NCBI GenBank assembly: GCA_016218495.1
Contig: JACRDU010000046.1
Coordinates: 1 to 58,196, forward strand
Length of the DNA stretch: 58,196 nt
Direction of reading: 5' to 3'
Origin: Elusimicrobiota bacterium
GTDB lineage: Bacteria; Elusimicrobiota; Elusimicrobia; UBA1565
Under the pieces are notes generated by a model. It did no database searches, was not told the DNA's origin, and saw only the letters and a list, made by a program, of their open reading frames with translations. Positions within the stretch are counted from its first letter, which is position 1. Each line of letters begins with the position of its first letter. Positions 49,437-58,161 of this stretch are shown one piece after another. A program made the translations under genes and the position numbers.

Positions 49437-51587
49437 GCGCCGCCGGGCGCTGCGGGCCGTTCGCCGGGGCCGCCGGCGCCGCGGCCGCTTCGGTAGGCGT
49501 CTCCGTGCTCGTCGGCTGGTGGTCGGGGGTCGGCGTCTTGAAGAGCCTCTTCCCGGGGCTGGTGGCCATGAATCCGGTCACCGCCGTCTGCTTCGTCCTG
49601 ACCGGCCTGGCCCTGCGGCGGCTAGCCGCCCCGGAGCCCCGGACGGGCCTGGCACGAGCCTGCGCCGGAGCCGTGGTCGTGCTGGCCTGCCTGCGGCTGG
49701 CCGGCTGCCTGTTCGGCTGGGACCTCGGGGTGGACCGCCTGCTCTTCACGGCAGCCCTTGACGCCGGGCCCAGCGGCATCCCCAACCGGATGGCCCCGAA
49801 CACGGCGGCGAACTTCCTGCTGCTGGGCTCGGCGCTTCTGCTCCTGGGGGCGCGCTTCCGCCGCGACCTGTGGGCCCAGGCCCTGGCCGTGCTGGTGGCC
49901 GGGGTCTCCTTCCTGGCCCTGCTCGGCTACGCGTACGGCGCCAAGCAACTCTACCGCCTGGCGCTCTTCATGCCCATGGCTGTGAATACGGCCGTCACCT
50001 TTTTCGTCACGGCGGCCGGAGTGGTCTGCGCCACGGCGGAGGTGGGCGTGATGCCCTTGCTGACGGGGGACAGCGCGGCGGGCCATGCGGCGCGGCGCCT
50101 CCTGCCGATGAGCGTCGTGGTCCCGACCCTGTGCGGCTGGCTGACTCTGCGCGGGGCGGCGGCGGGTTTGTTCAGCACGGAGTTCGGGACCAGCCTGCTG
50201 GTGACCGCCATCATCGTGGTCTTCCTGACCGTCATCTATTGGAACGCTGAGACGCTCCACGGGATGGAACTGGCCAAGGACGAGGCCAACGCGGCCCTCA
50301 AGCACGCCCACGACGACCTGGAGGTGCGGGTCCAGGACCGGACGGCCGACCTGCGCCGTGAGATGGGCGAGAAGTCCCGCCTGCAGTCCCAACTGGTCCA
50401 GTCGCAGAAGATGGAGGCGGTGGGGCGCCTGGCCGGCGGTGTGGCGCACGACTTCAACAACATCCTGACGGCCATCGGCGGCTACTGCGGGTTCCTGCTG
50501 GACGGATTGAGACCGGGGGATCCCCGGCACGACGACCTCGACGAGATCCGCAAGGCCGGGGACAGGGCGGCGGCCCTGACGCGCCAGCTCCTGGCCTTCA
50601 GCCGCCGCCAGGTGCTGGCGTCCCAGGTGCTGGACCTGAACGCCCTCATCGCCGACATGGAGAGGATGCTGGGGCGCATCATCGGCGAGGACGTGGAGCT
50701 CAAGACGGCGCTGGCCCCGTCTTTGGGCCGCATCCAGGGCGACCAGGGGCAGGTGGAGCAGGTGCTGCTCAACCTCGTCATCAACGCCTAGGACGCCATG
50801 CCGAAGGGCGGCCTCATCATCGTCGAGACGGCCGACGTGGAGCTCGACGAGGACTACGCGCGGATGCACCTCCAGGTCAAGGCGGGCTCCTACGTGATGA
50901 TGTCGGTGGCCGACACGGGTACGGGGATGGACGAGACGACGCTCTCGCACCTGTTCGAGCCCTTCTTCACCACCAAGGAGCTGGGCAAGGGAACGGGCCT
51001 GGGGGCTGGCCACGGTCTTCGGCATCGTCAAGCAGAGCGGCGGGGGGGTTTACGTCTACAGCGAGCCGGACCACGGCTCGGTCTTCAAGGTCTATTTCCA
51101 GCGCGTGGAGGCCCCCGTGGACGGGGACGCTCCGCGCGCCCCTGCCGCCCGCGCGGCCGGCGGTTCGGAGACGGTCCTGCTCGTCGAAGACGACACGGCG
51201 GTGCGCAAGTTCATCTTCCGCGCGCTGGTGGGGCTGGGCTACAAGGTCCTGGCCGCCGGCGGTCCGGGCGAGGCGGTGGGGTTGAGCCAGGCGCATGAGG
51301 GGAAGATAGACCTGCTGCTCACGGACGTGGTGATGCCGAAGATGCAGGGCCCGGACCTGGCGGGGCGATTATTGGTGGAACGGCCGGGGATGAAGGTCGT
51401 CTTCATGTCCGGCTATACCGACGCCACCGTGGCGCACAAGGACCTGGCGACGGCCGGGGTGCCGTTTTTGCAGAAGCCCATCGGCCCGGAGGTCCTGGCG
51501 CGCAAGGTCAGGGAGGTCTTGGACGGGGGGCAGGGGGCCTCAGAGCGGCCTATTGACGGAAGGGATGCCGGGCGTTATAATTGTTAG
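49433..51587 (+). pseudogene. Hybrid sensor histidine kinase, broken by an amber codon and a frameshift
   Basis: The N-terminus has about eight hydrophobic helices (to residue 275), then a coiled coil, HisKA (GGVAHDFNNILTAIGGY) and the start of HATPase. The frame stops at TAG 50789-50791, exactly where related kinases read NARDAMP (here NA, stop, DAMPKGG), and continues in frame afterwards. At about 51001-51005 a run of five G shifts the frame: GTGLG is followed by AGHG instead of the expected [13 protein letters not shown], which resumes in the +1 frame. A receiver domain ([30 protein letters not shown]) then runs to 51587. The full protein would be about 717 residues. One lesion could be an assembly error, but the amber codon cannot be explained by an indel. 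Confidence 0.85.
51553..51581 (+). promoter_or_regulatory. Near-consensus promoter of the MNT/HEPN pair, with nearby repeats
   Basis: TTGACG (51553-51558), 17 bases, perfect TATAAT (51576-51581). ATTGTTA occurs twice (51580 and 51600), and GTTAACTATGTATAAC, spanning the start codon at 51610, is an imperfect palindrome. The repeats could be an operator for the HTH of the first gene. Confidence 0.75.
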
Positions 51588-51609
51588 GTGTAATGAACGA
51601 TTGTTAACT

Positions 51610-52248
51610 ATGTATAACAAGCAGGCCGCTTCCGGGCACGGAGCACTTCTTCGCGAAGATGCGCAGGTGCGCGTTCTTAGATTCCTTTGGAGCAGCCGGG
51701 CCGAGTGGAGCGGGCGGGAGATTGCGCGGAAGGTCGGCTTGAGCGCGCCCGCGTGTCACGCGACCCTCAAGGGGCTCGACGCCCGAGGGCTCGTGCACTT
51801 TCGGCGGGTGTCGAACGTGCATCTCTACAAGGTAAACCCCGAGAATTATCTCATCGAGAACGTGTTCGCCCGCCTCTTCGAGGCCGAGGCCGCGATGCCT
51901 GAGCAATTGGAAGCGACAATCACGAAGGCGCTGACACGGTCGGCCAAACCCGCGGTCGTCTCGCTTGTGCTCTTCGGCAGCATGGCGCGGGGAACCAAGG
52001 TGCGCGACACCAGCGACTTGGACCTGTTGGTCGTCGTCCCTTCGAAGGGTAGCATCGAGGCCTTGGAGCCTAAGCTGGAGCAGCTCAAGGAGGCGCTGTT
52101 TCGGCGCTTCCATGTGCCTCTCTCGCCCTATGTCAAGACACTTCCAGAATTAAGGCAGAATCACCATCGCAAGCTGCCTTTGATCCGTGAGATACTCAAG
52201 GATGGACGGACTATCTACGGGAAAGAGGTAAAGGAGCTGCTGCCGTGA
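51610..52248 (+). CDS. wHTH-MNT nucleotidyltransferase, antitoxin-like
   Basis: The 212-residue protein has a winged HTH at residues 20-75 (WSGREIARKVGLSAPACHATL) followed by a minimal nucleotidyltransferase domain with LFGSMARGTKVRDTSDLDLLV. G123-S124 and D136, D138 form the GSx11DxD site, one residue longer than the usual GSx10DxD. MNT antitoxins of HEPN/MNT systems adenylylate the HEPN toxin. The HTH would allow self-regulation. I chose ATG 51610 because it lies about 22 bases after the predicted start site. The stop overlaps the HEPN start as GTGA. Base composition is visibly less GC-rich than in neighbouring genes, which hints at transfer. Confidence 0.85.
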   Translation: MYNKQAASGHGALLREDAQVRVLRFLWSSRAEWSGREIARKVGLSAPACHATLKGLDARGLVHFRRVSNVHLYKVNPENYLIENVFARLFEAEAAMPEQLEATITKALTRSAKPAVVSLVLFGSMARGTKVRDTSDLDLLVVVPSKGSIEALEPKLEQLKEALFRRFHVPLSPYVKTLPELRQNHHRKLPLIREILKDGRTIYGKEVKELLP

Positions 52249-52706
52249 CCCCGAAACAGCACAGGACTCGGTCCGTGGCTCGTGAGCGCCACACCACCTA
52301 TCTCAAGAAGGCGCAGGAGTTCCTCCGCGCGGCCGAGTCATCCATGCGGGCCGGAGACTGGGACGCCGTGGGCCTCAATTCGGCGCATTCGGCGATCTCC
52401 GCGGCTGACGCGCTGCTCGTCTATTACGGCGGCGTCCGCTCGACCGGTGAGTCTCATAATGACGTGTCCGGGCTGATCCGGCAGCACGTCAAAGACGACC
52501 AGCTCGGCTCGAAGCTCCTGACGCTCTCGAAAGTCTTGGGCTATAAGAATCTCGCAGCCTATGAGGATCGCGAGGTGACGGAGCCGGAGGCGAGAGACGC
52601 GGCAAACTGGCCCAGCGGTTCTTGGATTGGGCGCAGTCGCGCTTGGCTTGAGAATCGGTCATTACCAGTGAGGAAGACCCTGGAAATCCCCGGCTTCCCG
52701 CCCTAA
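52245..52706 (+). CDS. HEPN-domain protein, toxin-like
   Basis: The 153-residue all-helical protein has HEPN signature segments YLKKAQEFLRAAESSMRAGD, NSAHSAISAADALLVYYGG and VRSTGESHND. R65 and H71 form the Rx4-6H ribonuclease motif. The Tyr found after the His in the HepT RX4HXY motif, the AMPylation target in MntA/HepT systems, is absent. It is coupled to the MNT gene by a GTGA overlap. The C-terminus (WPSGSWIGRSRAWLENRSLP) is unfamiliar. The TAA stop coincides with the -10 box of the next gene. Confidence 0.8.
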   Translation: MTPKQHRTRSVARERHTTYLKKAQEFLRAAESSMRAGDWDAVGLNSAHSAISAADALLVYYGGVRSTGESHNDVSGLIRQHVKDDQLGSKLLTLSKVLGYKNLAAYEDREVTEPEARDAANWPSGSWIGRSRAWLENRSLPVRKTLEIPGFPP

Positions 52707-52709
52707 ACT
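52704..52709 (+). promoter_or_regulatory. -10 box (TAAACT) of the large hybrid kinase, leaderless type
   Basis: TAAACT lies 6 bases before GTG 52716, as in the Ser/Thr kinase promoter at 13473. The -35 region is weak (TGGAAA at 17 bases). Confidence 0.5.
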
Positions 52710-52715
52710 GCCGGG

Positions 52716-55700
52716 GTGCCGGGCTTAAGGTCCCGTTCCCTCTCCACCCGCCTCCTCATCTGGATCGTCCCCATATCCGTCGCCGGCTCCCTGGCCATAA
52801 CCATCCCCAACTACTTCATCGCCCGCTCCGTCATCCTGCAGGAGACCCAGAAGGGCATCGCGGCCGTCACCGACTCCGCCGCCGCCCAGGCCAAGTCCTA
52901 CTTCGAGCAGCGCCAGAACGACATCGTCACCATCTCCCAGTCCCCGCTGTTCAAAGACCACTACATGAACGCCGAGTACGGCCTCACGCAGGAGGCCGAG
53001 GTCTACCGAATGGACATCGAACGCATGCTCGTCGACCTGGAGTGCCGCGCCAAGGCCTACACCGTCCTGTGCTACGTCGACAAGGAGGGCAGGGAGGTCG
53101 TCCGGGTCGAGAGGGGGAGGGCCGTGACGCCCCGGGGGGCCCCGCGGGACATCTCCCAGACCAGGTCCAACAAGCCCTCGGGCATCATGCACGACGGCGG
53201 CGGCCCGCCCTTCGTGCGCTCTACCGTCCCCTTGGGCGACGGAGGCGGGAAGGTGCGCGGCGCCCTGGTATTCGACGCCAGCCTCGGGCCCGTCTACGAC
53301 GCCCTCGGACGCGTCCATCTCGGCGTCAGCGGACGCAGCTTCCTGACCACGCGCCCGAAGGACCCGCTGTACGGGGAGTACGCCGCCAAGGGGCCCGTCC
53401 TCACCGCCGTGGCCCCCATAGCGGGGACCGAATGGTCCGTCGCCACCGCCGTCGAGAGGGCCGACTTCATCGAAAGGCTGGGCTGGGTCAGCACCATGAC
53501 CTTCGTCCTCCTGCTGTCGGCCGGCCTGACCCTCATCTTGGCCCTCACGCGCAAGGTCAGGACCCTGCTGGCGCCGCTCCAGGCCCTGGCCGCCGCCGCG
53601 CAAGCGTACGCGCGCGGCGACCTGGGCGTGCGCGTGCCCGCCGAGGGCTCCGGGGAGGTCGCCGCCCTGTCGGACTCGTTCAACGCCATGGCCGACGCCC
53701 TCAAGGCCCGCACCGAAGACCTGCTCCGGCGCGTGCGCGAGCTGTCGTCCTTGCAGCGCATGAACGACGCCGTCCTGCGCCAGCTCGGCAAAGAGTCCAT
53801 CGGCGCCGCCTGCCTGGACGCCGCGGTCAGCGGCCTGGGATACCAGCGCGGCATGCTGTTCTGGGTGGATGGGCTGCGCAAAGAGGTCGTCGGGGCTGCC
53901 GCGAAGGGCTTCGACGGCCTCGGCCTCACCGACGACGAGCTGCGCGCGCGCCGCGTCCCGTTGGGCGGCGGCGACATCGTCGCCGTGGCGGCGCGCGGAC
54001 GCGAAGCCATCCTCGTGCTCGACCCCGCCGCCGACCCGCGCTGCGACCCGGAGTTCGTGCGGCGCACCGACGCGCGCTCGTTCTGCATCGTGCCCATCGT
54101 CGTGCGCGATAAGACCATCGCCGTGCTCGGGCTCAGCCTGCCGGTGTCCGGGACGCCGATCGGCCTCCCCGAGCTCAAAGGGCTGGCCCTGTTCGCCGGG
54201 GCGGCCGGCCTGGCGCTGGAGAACGCCGAGTTGCTCGACGCCGTCACCGAGTCGGAGGCGCGCTACCGCACCGCGGTGGAGAACTCGCCCTACGCCGTCG
54301 TCGGCCTGGACCGCAACTGCCGCATCACGCTGTGGAACCGCCGGGCCGAGTCCCTGTTCGGCTATTCGGCCCTGGAGGCCGCCGGCCATACCTTGGAGGT
54401 CGTCTTCGGCCCGGCAGTCTACAAGGGCCTGCTGCGCCGGGTGGAGACCGAGGGGGCGCTGCACCAGGAAGAGGCCGCCGGGGCGGCCCGGGACGGCCGC
54501 CCGCTGATGCTGAGCCTGAGCTGGACCGGCCAAAACGCCGGGCCGGGGGGGGAGCGGGAGTGGTTCGTCGTCCTGGAAGACCTGTCCGAGAAGAAGCGCC
54601 TGCAGGCCCAGTTGGTGCGCTCCGAGAAGCTGTCGGCCGTGGGTTCCGTGCTCTCCGGGGTCGCCCATGAGCTCAACAGCCCGCTGGGCGCCGTCACGGG
54701 GCTCGCCGAACTCCTGAAAGACGATCCCGCCGGGTCCGGGGTCAAGGAGGAGCTGCGCCATATCTATGATGCCGCGATGCGCTGCCGGGACATCGTCTCC
54801 GGCCTGCTGCTCTTCGTGCGCAAGCGCAAGCCCGTGCGCGAGCGGGTCACCCTCAACTTCGCCATCCAGTCCACGCTGAGCATGTTCGAGTACCGGTTGA
54901 TAAAGTCCGACGGCATCGTCCTCGAGGTCGACCTCGACCCGTCGGGGCCGACGGTGGCGGGGAGCTTCCATAAGCTCCAGCAGCTGGCCCTGAACCTGCT
55001 GGCCAACGCGCGCGACGCCGTGCGCAGCGGCCTCGGCTCCCGGACGATCCGGGTCCGCACGCGCCGGCGACCGGAGGGCTCGACGCTGGAGGTGGAGGAC
55101 AACGGGCCCGGGGTGCCGCCCGAGCTGCGCAAGACCGTCTTCGAGCCGTTCTTCACGACCAAACCGCTCGGGCAGGGTACGGGGCTGGGGCTGTCGGTAT
55201 GCGCGAAGCTGGTGGAGGACTCGGACGGCCGCATCCGCTGCGAAGAGACGCCCGGCGGCGGCGCCCGCTTCGTCGTGGACTTCCCGCCCTGCCCCGACGG
55301 CCTGCCCGAGCCCGCGGCCGAGCTCAAGCTGCCGCCGTCGATGCCGGGCCGGCGCGTGCTGGTGGCCGACGACGAGCCGGAGCTGCTGCAGGTCATGCTG
55401 CGCCTGCTGGCCGAGGACGGCCTGATCGCCTCGGCGGTCGCCCCCGCGGCGGCCCTGGACAAGGTCCGCCAGGGCGGTTTCGACCTGCTCATCACCGACA
55501 TCGACCTGGGCCCGGTGAAGGGGACCGCTCTGTTGGAAGCCGCCCGCGCCCTGCCGGGGCGGCCGCCCGTCATCCTGGTCTCGGGCGACATCCTCAACGA
55601 GGAGCTCGACCGGGAACTGACCGCCCTGAAGGCTCCCGTGCTGGCCAAGCCGTTCCTGCGCTCGGAGTTTCTCCGCCTGGTCCGGCGGGTCCTCCAGGAC

Positions 55701-55733
55701 AGCTATGCGCCCAGGTTTAGAGGGCGCGCCTGA
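52716..55733 (+). CDS. Hybrid sensor histidine kinase: Cache-HAMP-GAF-PAS-HisKA-HATPase-receiver
   Basis: The protein has 1005 residues. Transmembrane segments at about 13-35 and 258-278 enclose a periplasmic Cache-like sensor. HAMP follows at 280-335, GAF at 345-510 and PAS at 515-625 (NSPYAVVGLDRNCRITLWNR). HisKA has H651 in VLSGVAHELNSPLGAV. HATPase has NLLANARDAV, VEDNGPGVP and QGTGLGLSV. The C-terminal receiver has phospho-acceptor D928 in LLITDIDLGP and Lys in VLAKPFLR. It starts at GTG 52716 by leaderless logic, since no ribosome-binding site precedes it. Unlike the broken kinase upstream, it is intact. The 3' end overlaps the convergent hydrolase by 17 bases. Confidence 0.92.
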   Translation: MPGLRSRSLSTRLLIWIVPISVAGSLAITIPNYFIARSVILQETQKGIAAVTDSAAAQAKSYFEQRQNDIVTISQSPLFKDHYMNAEYGLTQEAEVYRMDIERMLVDLECRAKAYTVLCYVDKEGREVVRVERGRAVTPRGAPRDISQTRSNKPSGIMHDGGGPPFVRSTVPLGDGGGKVRGALVFDASLGPVYDALGRVHLGVSGRSFLTTRPKDPLYGEYAAKGPVLTAVAPIAGTEWSVATAVERADFIERLGWVSTMTFVLLLSAGLTLILALTRKVRTLLAPLQALAAAAQAYARGDLGVRVPAEGSGEVAALSDSFNAMADALKARTEDLLRRVRELSSLQRMNDAVLRQLGKESIGAACLDAAVSGLGYQRGMLFWVDGLRKEVVGAAAKGFDGLGLTDDELRARRVPLGGGDIVAVAARGREAILVLDPAADPRCDPEFVRRTDARSFCIVPIVVRDKTIAVLGLSLPVSGTPIGLPELKGLALFAGAAGLALENAELLDAVTESEARYRTAVENSPYAVVGLDRNCRITLWNRRAESLFGYSALEAAGHTLEVVFGPAVYKGLLRRVETEGALHQEEAAGAARDGRPLMLSLSWTGQNAGPGGEREWFVVLEDLSEKKRLQAQLVRSEKLSAVGSVLSGVAHELNSPLGAVTGLAELLKDDPAGSGVKEELRHIYDAAMRCRDIVSGLLLFVRKRKPVRERVTLNFAIQSTLSMFEYRLIKSDGIVLEVDLDPSGPTVAGSFHKLQQLALNLLANARDAVRSGLGSRTIRVRTRRRPEGSTLEVEDNGPGVPPELRKTVFEPFFTTKPLGQGTGLGLSVCAKLVEDSDGRIRCEETPGGGARFVVDFPPCPDGLPEPAAELKLPPSMPGRRVLVADDEPELLQVMLRLLAEDGLIASAVAPAAALDKVRQGGFDLLITDIDLGPVKGTALLEAARALPGRPPVILVSGDILNEELDRELTALKAPVLAKPFLRSEFLRLVRRVLQDSYAPRFRGRA

Positions 55734-56601
55734 CCGGCTCCGGACATTCGACCTGGGGCAGGTGGCCGCATTCCGGGATCATCTCCAGCGTCGCGGAGGG
55801 GAGCTCCTTCTTGAAGGCCTCGGCCTGGGAGGGGGGGATGACCCGGTCGGACGCCCCCCAGAGGATGTGGACGGGCATCGTCAGCCCCTTCAGGCGGCCT
55901 TCGAGGAAGTGCTCGTCCTTGATGGCCAGGGCGGTGTCGCGGGTATGGCGGGCCTTGAGCAGGCCGGCCATCTGCTCGAAGACCCGGTCGGGCAGGACGC
56001 GCTCTTTGTGGGTGACGCGGCGGTTGAAGGAGCGCAGGTTCCCCGCCGTGGGCTCGCCGATGGTGCGCGCCGTCTGTTCGGAGAGGCCCGAGGCGTCCTT
56101 GAGCCCCGCCGGGTCGAGCAGGACGAGGCGCTCGACGCCTTGCGGCCACTGCAGGGCCAGCGACAGCGATTCCCAGCCGCCCAGGCTGTTTCCGACCACG
56201 GTCCAGCGCGGGCAGAGCGGCTCAAGGGCGGCGCGCAGGGCCGAAGCCTGCTCGGTGACGGCGTAGCCCCCCGGGGCGGGCAGCTCGAAGGCGACCAGAC
56301 GGCGGCCGGAGGGGACGCGGGCGCCTTCCTCGTCCCGGAGCAGACGCCGCCAGGTGGCGGCCGAGTCGCCCAGGCCGTGGAGCAGCGCGATGCAGCGGCA
56401 GGCCGCGCCGGGGCGGCAGGTGTTCCGCTCAAGTCCGCTGAGGCTGCCCGAACGGACGGTCCCGACCCCGCTCCAGCGCAGGAGGAGGGCGACGGAGCGG
56501 TCATGGACCGTCAGGGGATACAGGCTCAGCGCCAAGCCCCCGCCGGTGAGGATGGCGAGGGACAAGGCCACGGCCCCGAACAGGCGGCGCTGGTCCGTCA
56601 A
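55717..56601 (-). CDS. Membrane-anchored alpha/beta hydrolase (lipase/esterase type)
   Basis: The 294-residue protein has an N-terminal hydrophobic anchor or signal (GAVALSLAILTGGGLALSLYPL). The alpha/beta-hydrolase core shows the oxyanion region ALLHGLGDSAATW, the nucleophile elbow VVGNSLGGWES (S139), the acid in LWGASDRVIPP and the catalytic His in PECGHLP. The substrate is unknown. Its start overlaps the CpaB-like gene by 4 bases, so it belongs to the ECF sigma operon. Confidence 0.88.
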   Translation of the reverse strand: MTDQRRLFGAVALSLAILTGGGLALSLYPLTVHDRSVALLLRWSGVGTVRSGSLSGLERNTCRPGAACRCIALLHGLGDSAATWRRLLRDEEGARVPSGRRLVAFELPAPGGYAVTEQASALRAALEPLCPRWTVVGNSLGGWESLSLALQWPQGVERLVLLDPAGLKDASGLSEQTARTIGEPTAGNLRSFNRRVTHKERVLPDRVFEQMAGLLKARHTRDTALAIKDEHFLEGRLKGLTMPVHILWGASDRVIPPSQAEAFKKELPSATLEMIPECGHLPQVECPEPVRRAL

Positions 56602-57050
56602 CGGAACAGCTTGCGCATGGCGGCCATCTCCATGGGATGCATGTCTTTGTCCTGGGGGGGCCGGATGAGGATCTGGATGTCTCCCTGCGCCCGGCTCAGG
56701 GCGAGGTATTGGGATTCATTGGGGTTGAGCTGCAGCACCACGGCCCCCATCTCGTCGATCTTGGCGGGCTTGTAGATGTCGAGCACCTTCACATACTGCA
56801 GCATGGTGGCCGTCACCTTCTCCTTGATGTTCTTCTCCATGGCGGAGTCGAAGGTGGCGAGCAGGTCCACGTAGTCGCCCTTCTTGAGGAACTGGACCTG
56901 GGCCCCGGGCAGGGGGAACGGGACCCCGCGGTAACCGACGGCGACTCCTTCCCCTTCCGGCGCGCGAGGGGACGGGGTGTCCCCGGCGGCGACGGTCAGC
57001 TTGGCCAGGCCTGCGACGACGAACGCGGCGAGCAGCAGACGCATCCTCAT
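56598..57050 (-). CDS. CpaB/RcpC-like exported protein
   Basis: The 150-residue protein has a signal peptide (MRMRLLLAAFVVAGLAKLTVAAG). The remainder resembles the C-terminal RcpC/CpaB region of Flp-pilus assembly proteins: VQFLKKGDYVDLLATFDS, ATMLQYVKVLDI, and AVVLQLNPNESQYLALSRAQGDIQILIRPP. It lacks the usual two SAF repeats and is shorter than CpaB (about 250-300 residues). It may be a trimmed relative with a role at the envelope. The ATG overlaps the upstream stop (ATGA). Confidence 0.65.
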   Translation of the reverse strand: MRMRLLLAAFVVAGLAKLTVAAGDTPSPRAPEGEGVAVGYRGVPFPLPGAQVQFLKKGDYVDLLATFDSAMEKNIKEKVTATMLQYVKVLDIYKPAKIDEMGAVVLQLNPNESQYLALSRAQGDIQILIRPPQDKDMHPMEMAAMRKLFR

Positions 57051-57454
57051 AGACTCCTCCTTTCGAACACGATCACGAAATCCTCTCCTTCAAGGCGCAG
57101 CCCCGTCTTGGTCACGCGCACCGGGGTGGTGACGAAGGGGGAGCGGGTGTCGGCGCCGGGGGTCGGCCCGAAGGTCCCGGAGAGCACAGGCAGGGGCCTG
57201 TCTTCGGTGCCGGCCGCCGTGCTCACGAGCAGGTCCCTGAAGCGCGTTCGCAGGGGGGAGAGCAGGGCCAGGGCCAGCAGGGCCAAAGTGAAGGCCAGGC
57301 GGGCGTGCGGGACTCCCTGCCAGGCCTCCTCGCCGCGCTCTTTGCGCAGCAGGCGCGCCCGGAGGGAGGCCTTCACCCGGCTGGCGGCGCTCAGGTCCAT
57401 GCGCGAGAGGCGGCCGGCCAGCGGCAGGTCTTCGAGGTTCTCTTCTTCGTTCAT
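57047..57454 (-). CDS. Probable anti-sigma factor, single-pass membrane protein
   Basis: The 135-residue protein has an acidic N-terminus (MNEEENLEDLPLAGRLSRMD), a basic helical segment, and one transmembrane helix at about 52-70 (LAFTLALLALALLSPL) followed by an extracytoplasmic tail. No known anti-sigma domain is visible. The assignment rests on the overlap with the sigma factor gene (ATGA) and on the topology. The ATG at 57454 was chosen because of that overlap. Confidence 0.65.
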   Translation of the reverse strand: MNEEENLEDLPLAGRLSRMDLSAASRVKASLRARLLRKERGEEAWQGVPHARLAFTLALLALALLSPLRTRFRDLLVSTAAGTEDRPLPVLSGTFGPTPGADTRSPFVTTPVRVTKTGLRLEGEDFVIVFERRSL

Positions 57455-57963
57455 TTCATGTCCCCGATGAGCGTCTGGAGCTTCTTGACGGCCCGGTAGA
57501 GCAGGACGCCCACGTTGCTCTCCGAGAGGCCGGTCTGAGCGGCGATGTCCCGGTTGGTCATGCCGCCGCCGAACTTGAGCGCCAGCAGCTCGCGTTGGCG
57601 CTCGTCGAGGGCTTCCAGGGCCGCCAGCAGGGCGCGCTGCTCCTCGTCCGCGACGAGGCGCTCCGTCCCCGCGTCCTTGTCGCCGATGAGCGATTCCAGG
57701 AGCTCGAAAGGGGCCCGCCAGCGCCGTTCGCGGAAGTGGTCGCTGACCGCGTTGCGGGCGATGCCGAAGAGCCAAGCGTCGGCCGGCCCGCGGGACGGGT
57801 CGAACGAAGCCAGCCGCTCCAGGGCCTTCTCGAAGACCCGGCTGACCACATCGTCGGCGGCCGCCGGGTCCCCGAGGCGGTAGAGCGCATAGTTGTAGAC
57901 CTTCGGGAAGCTGCGGTCATAGAGTTCGGCGAAGCCGGGGGTCTGGTCGCTGTCGTTGGCCAT
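57451..57963 (-). CDS. ECF-type RNA polymerase sigma factor
   Basis: The 170-residue protein has region 2 (FAELYDRSFPKVYNYALYRL, AADDVVSRVFEKAL, GIARNAVSDHFRERR) and region 4 (ALEALDERQRELLALKFGG, GLSESNVGVLLYRAVKKL). The size and plan are those of group 4 (ECF) sigma factors. With the probable anti-sigma gene directly downstream, it should control an envelope response that includes the CpaB-like protein and the hydrolase. The binding motif cannot be deduced here. Confidence 0.9.
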   Translation of the reverse strand: MANDSDQTPGFAELYDRSFPKVYNYALYRLGDPAAADDVVSRVFEKALERLASFDPSRGPADAWLFGIARNAVSDHFRERRWRAPFELLESLIGDKDAGTERLVADEEQRALLAALEALDERQRELLALKFGGGMTNRDIAAQTGLSESNVGVLLYRAVKKLQTLIGDMK

Positions 57964-57975
57964 CGGTCCGCCGTC

Positions 57976-58029
57976 ATCTTACTACGGGCGAGGGGGGGAT
58001 GTATTACAGCCCGCGGGCCTAGGTCCCAA
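57976..58029 (-). promoter_or_regulatory. Candidate promoters of the sigma operon
   Basis: On the minus strand there are two options: TTGGGA (58029-58024), 17 bases, TAATAC (58006-58001); or a TAAGAT box (57981-57976) that ends 12 bases before the ATG. No ribosome-binding site is visible before the ATG. Confidence 0.4.
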
Positions 58030-58107
58030 GACCCCCCTTCTTTGGCCCTACCGACCCCTAGGAGCCCGTCCGAGTAAAGCCCTTCCGGCCTGAGTGGGTC
58101 GTAAGGA

Positions 58108-58161
58108 GCGCGCGAGCGAAGCTCGCGCGCAACCGGCGGCCGAAGGCCGACGGCTGCCGGT
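58108..58161. repeat. Tandem GC-rich hairpins with GAA loops
   Basis: A perfect 10-bp stem (58108-58117 with 58121-58130) has a GAA loop. Directly after it comes a second hairpin, GGCC-GAA-GGCC (58138-58148), nested inside ACCGGC/GCCGGT (58132-58137 with 58156-58161). No T run follows. The interval 57964-58196 contains no gene I can support, only the sigma promoter region and these hairpins. They could be a repeated intergenic element or the 3' end of something outside the window. Confidence 0.5.
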
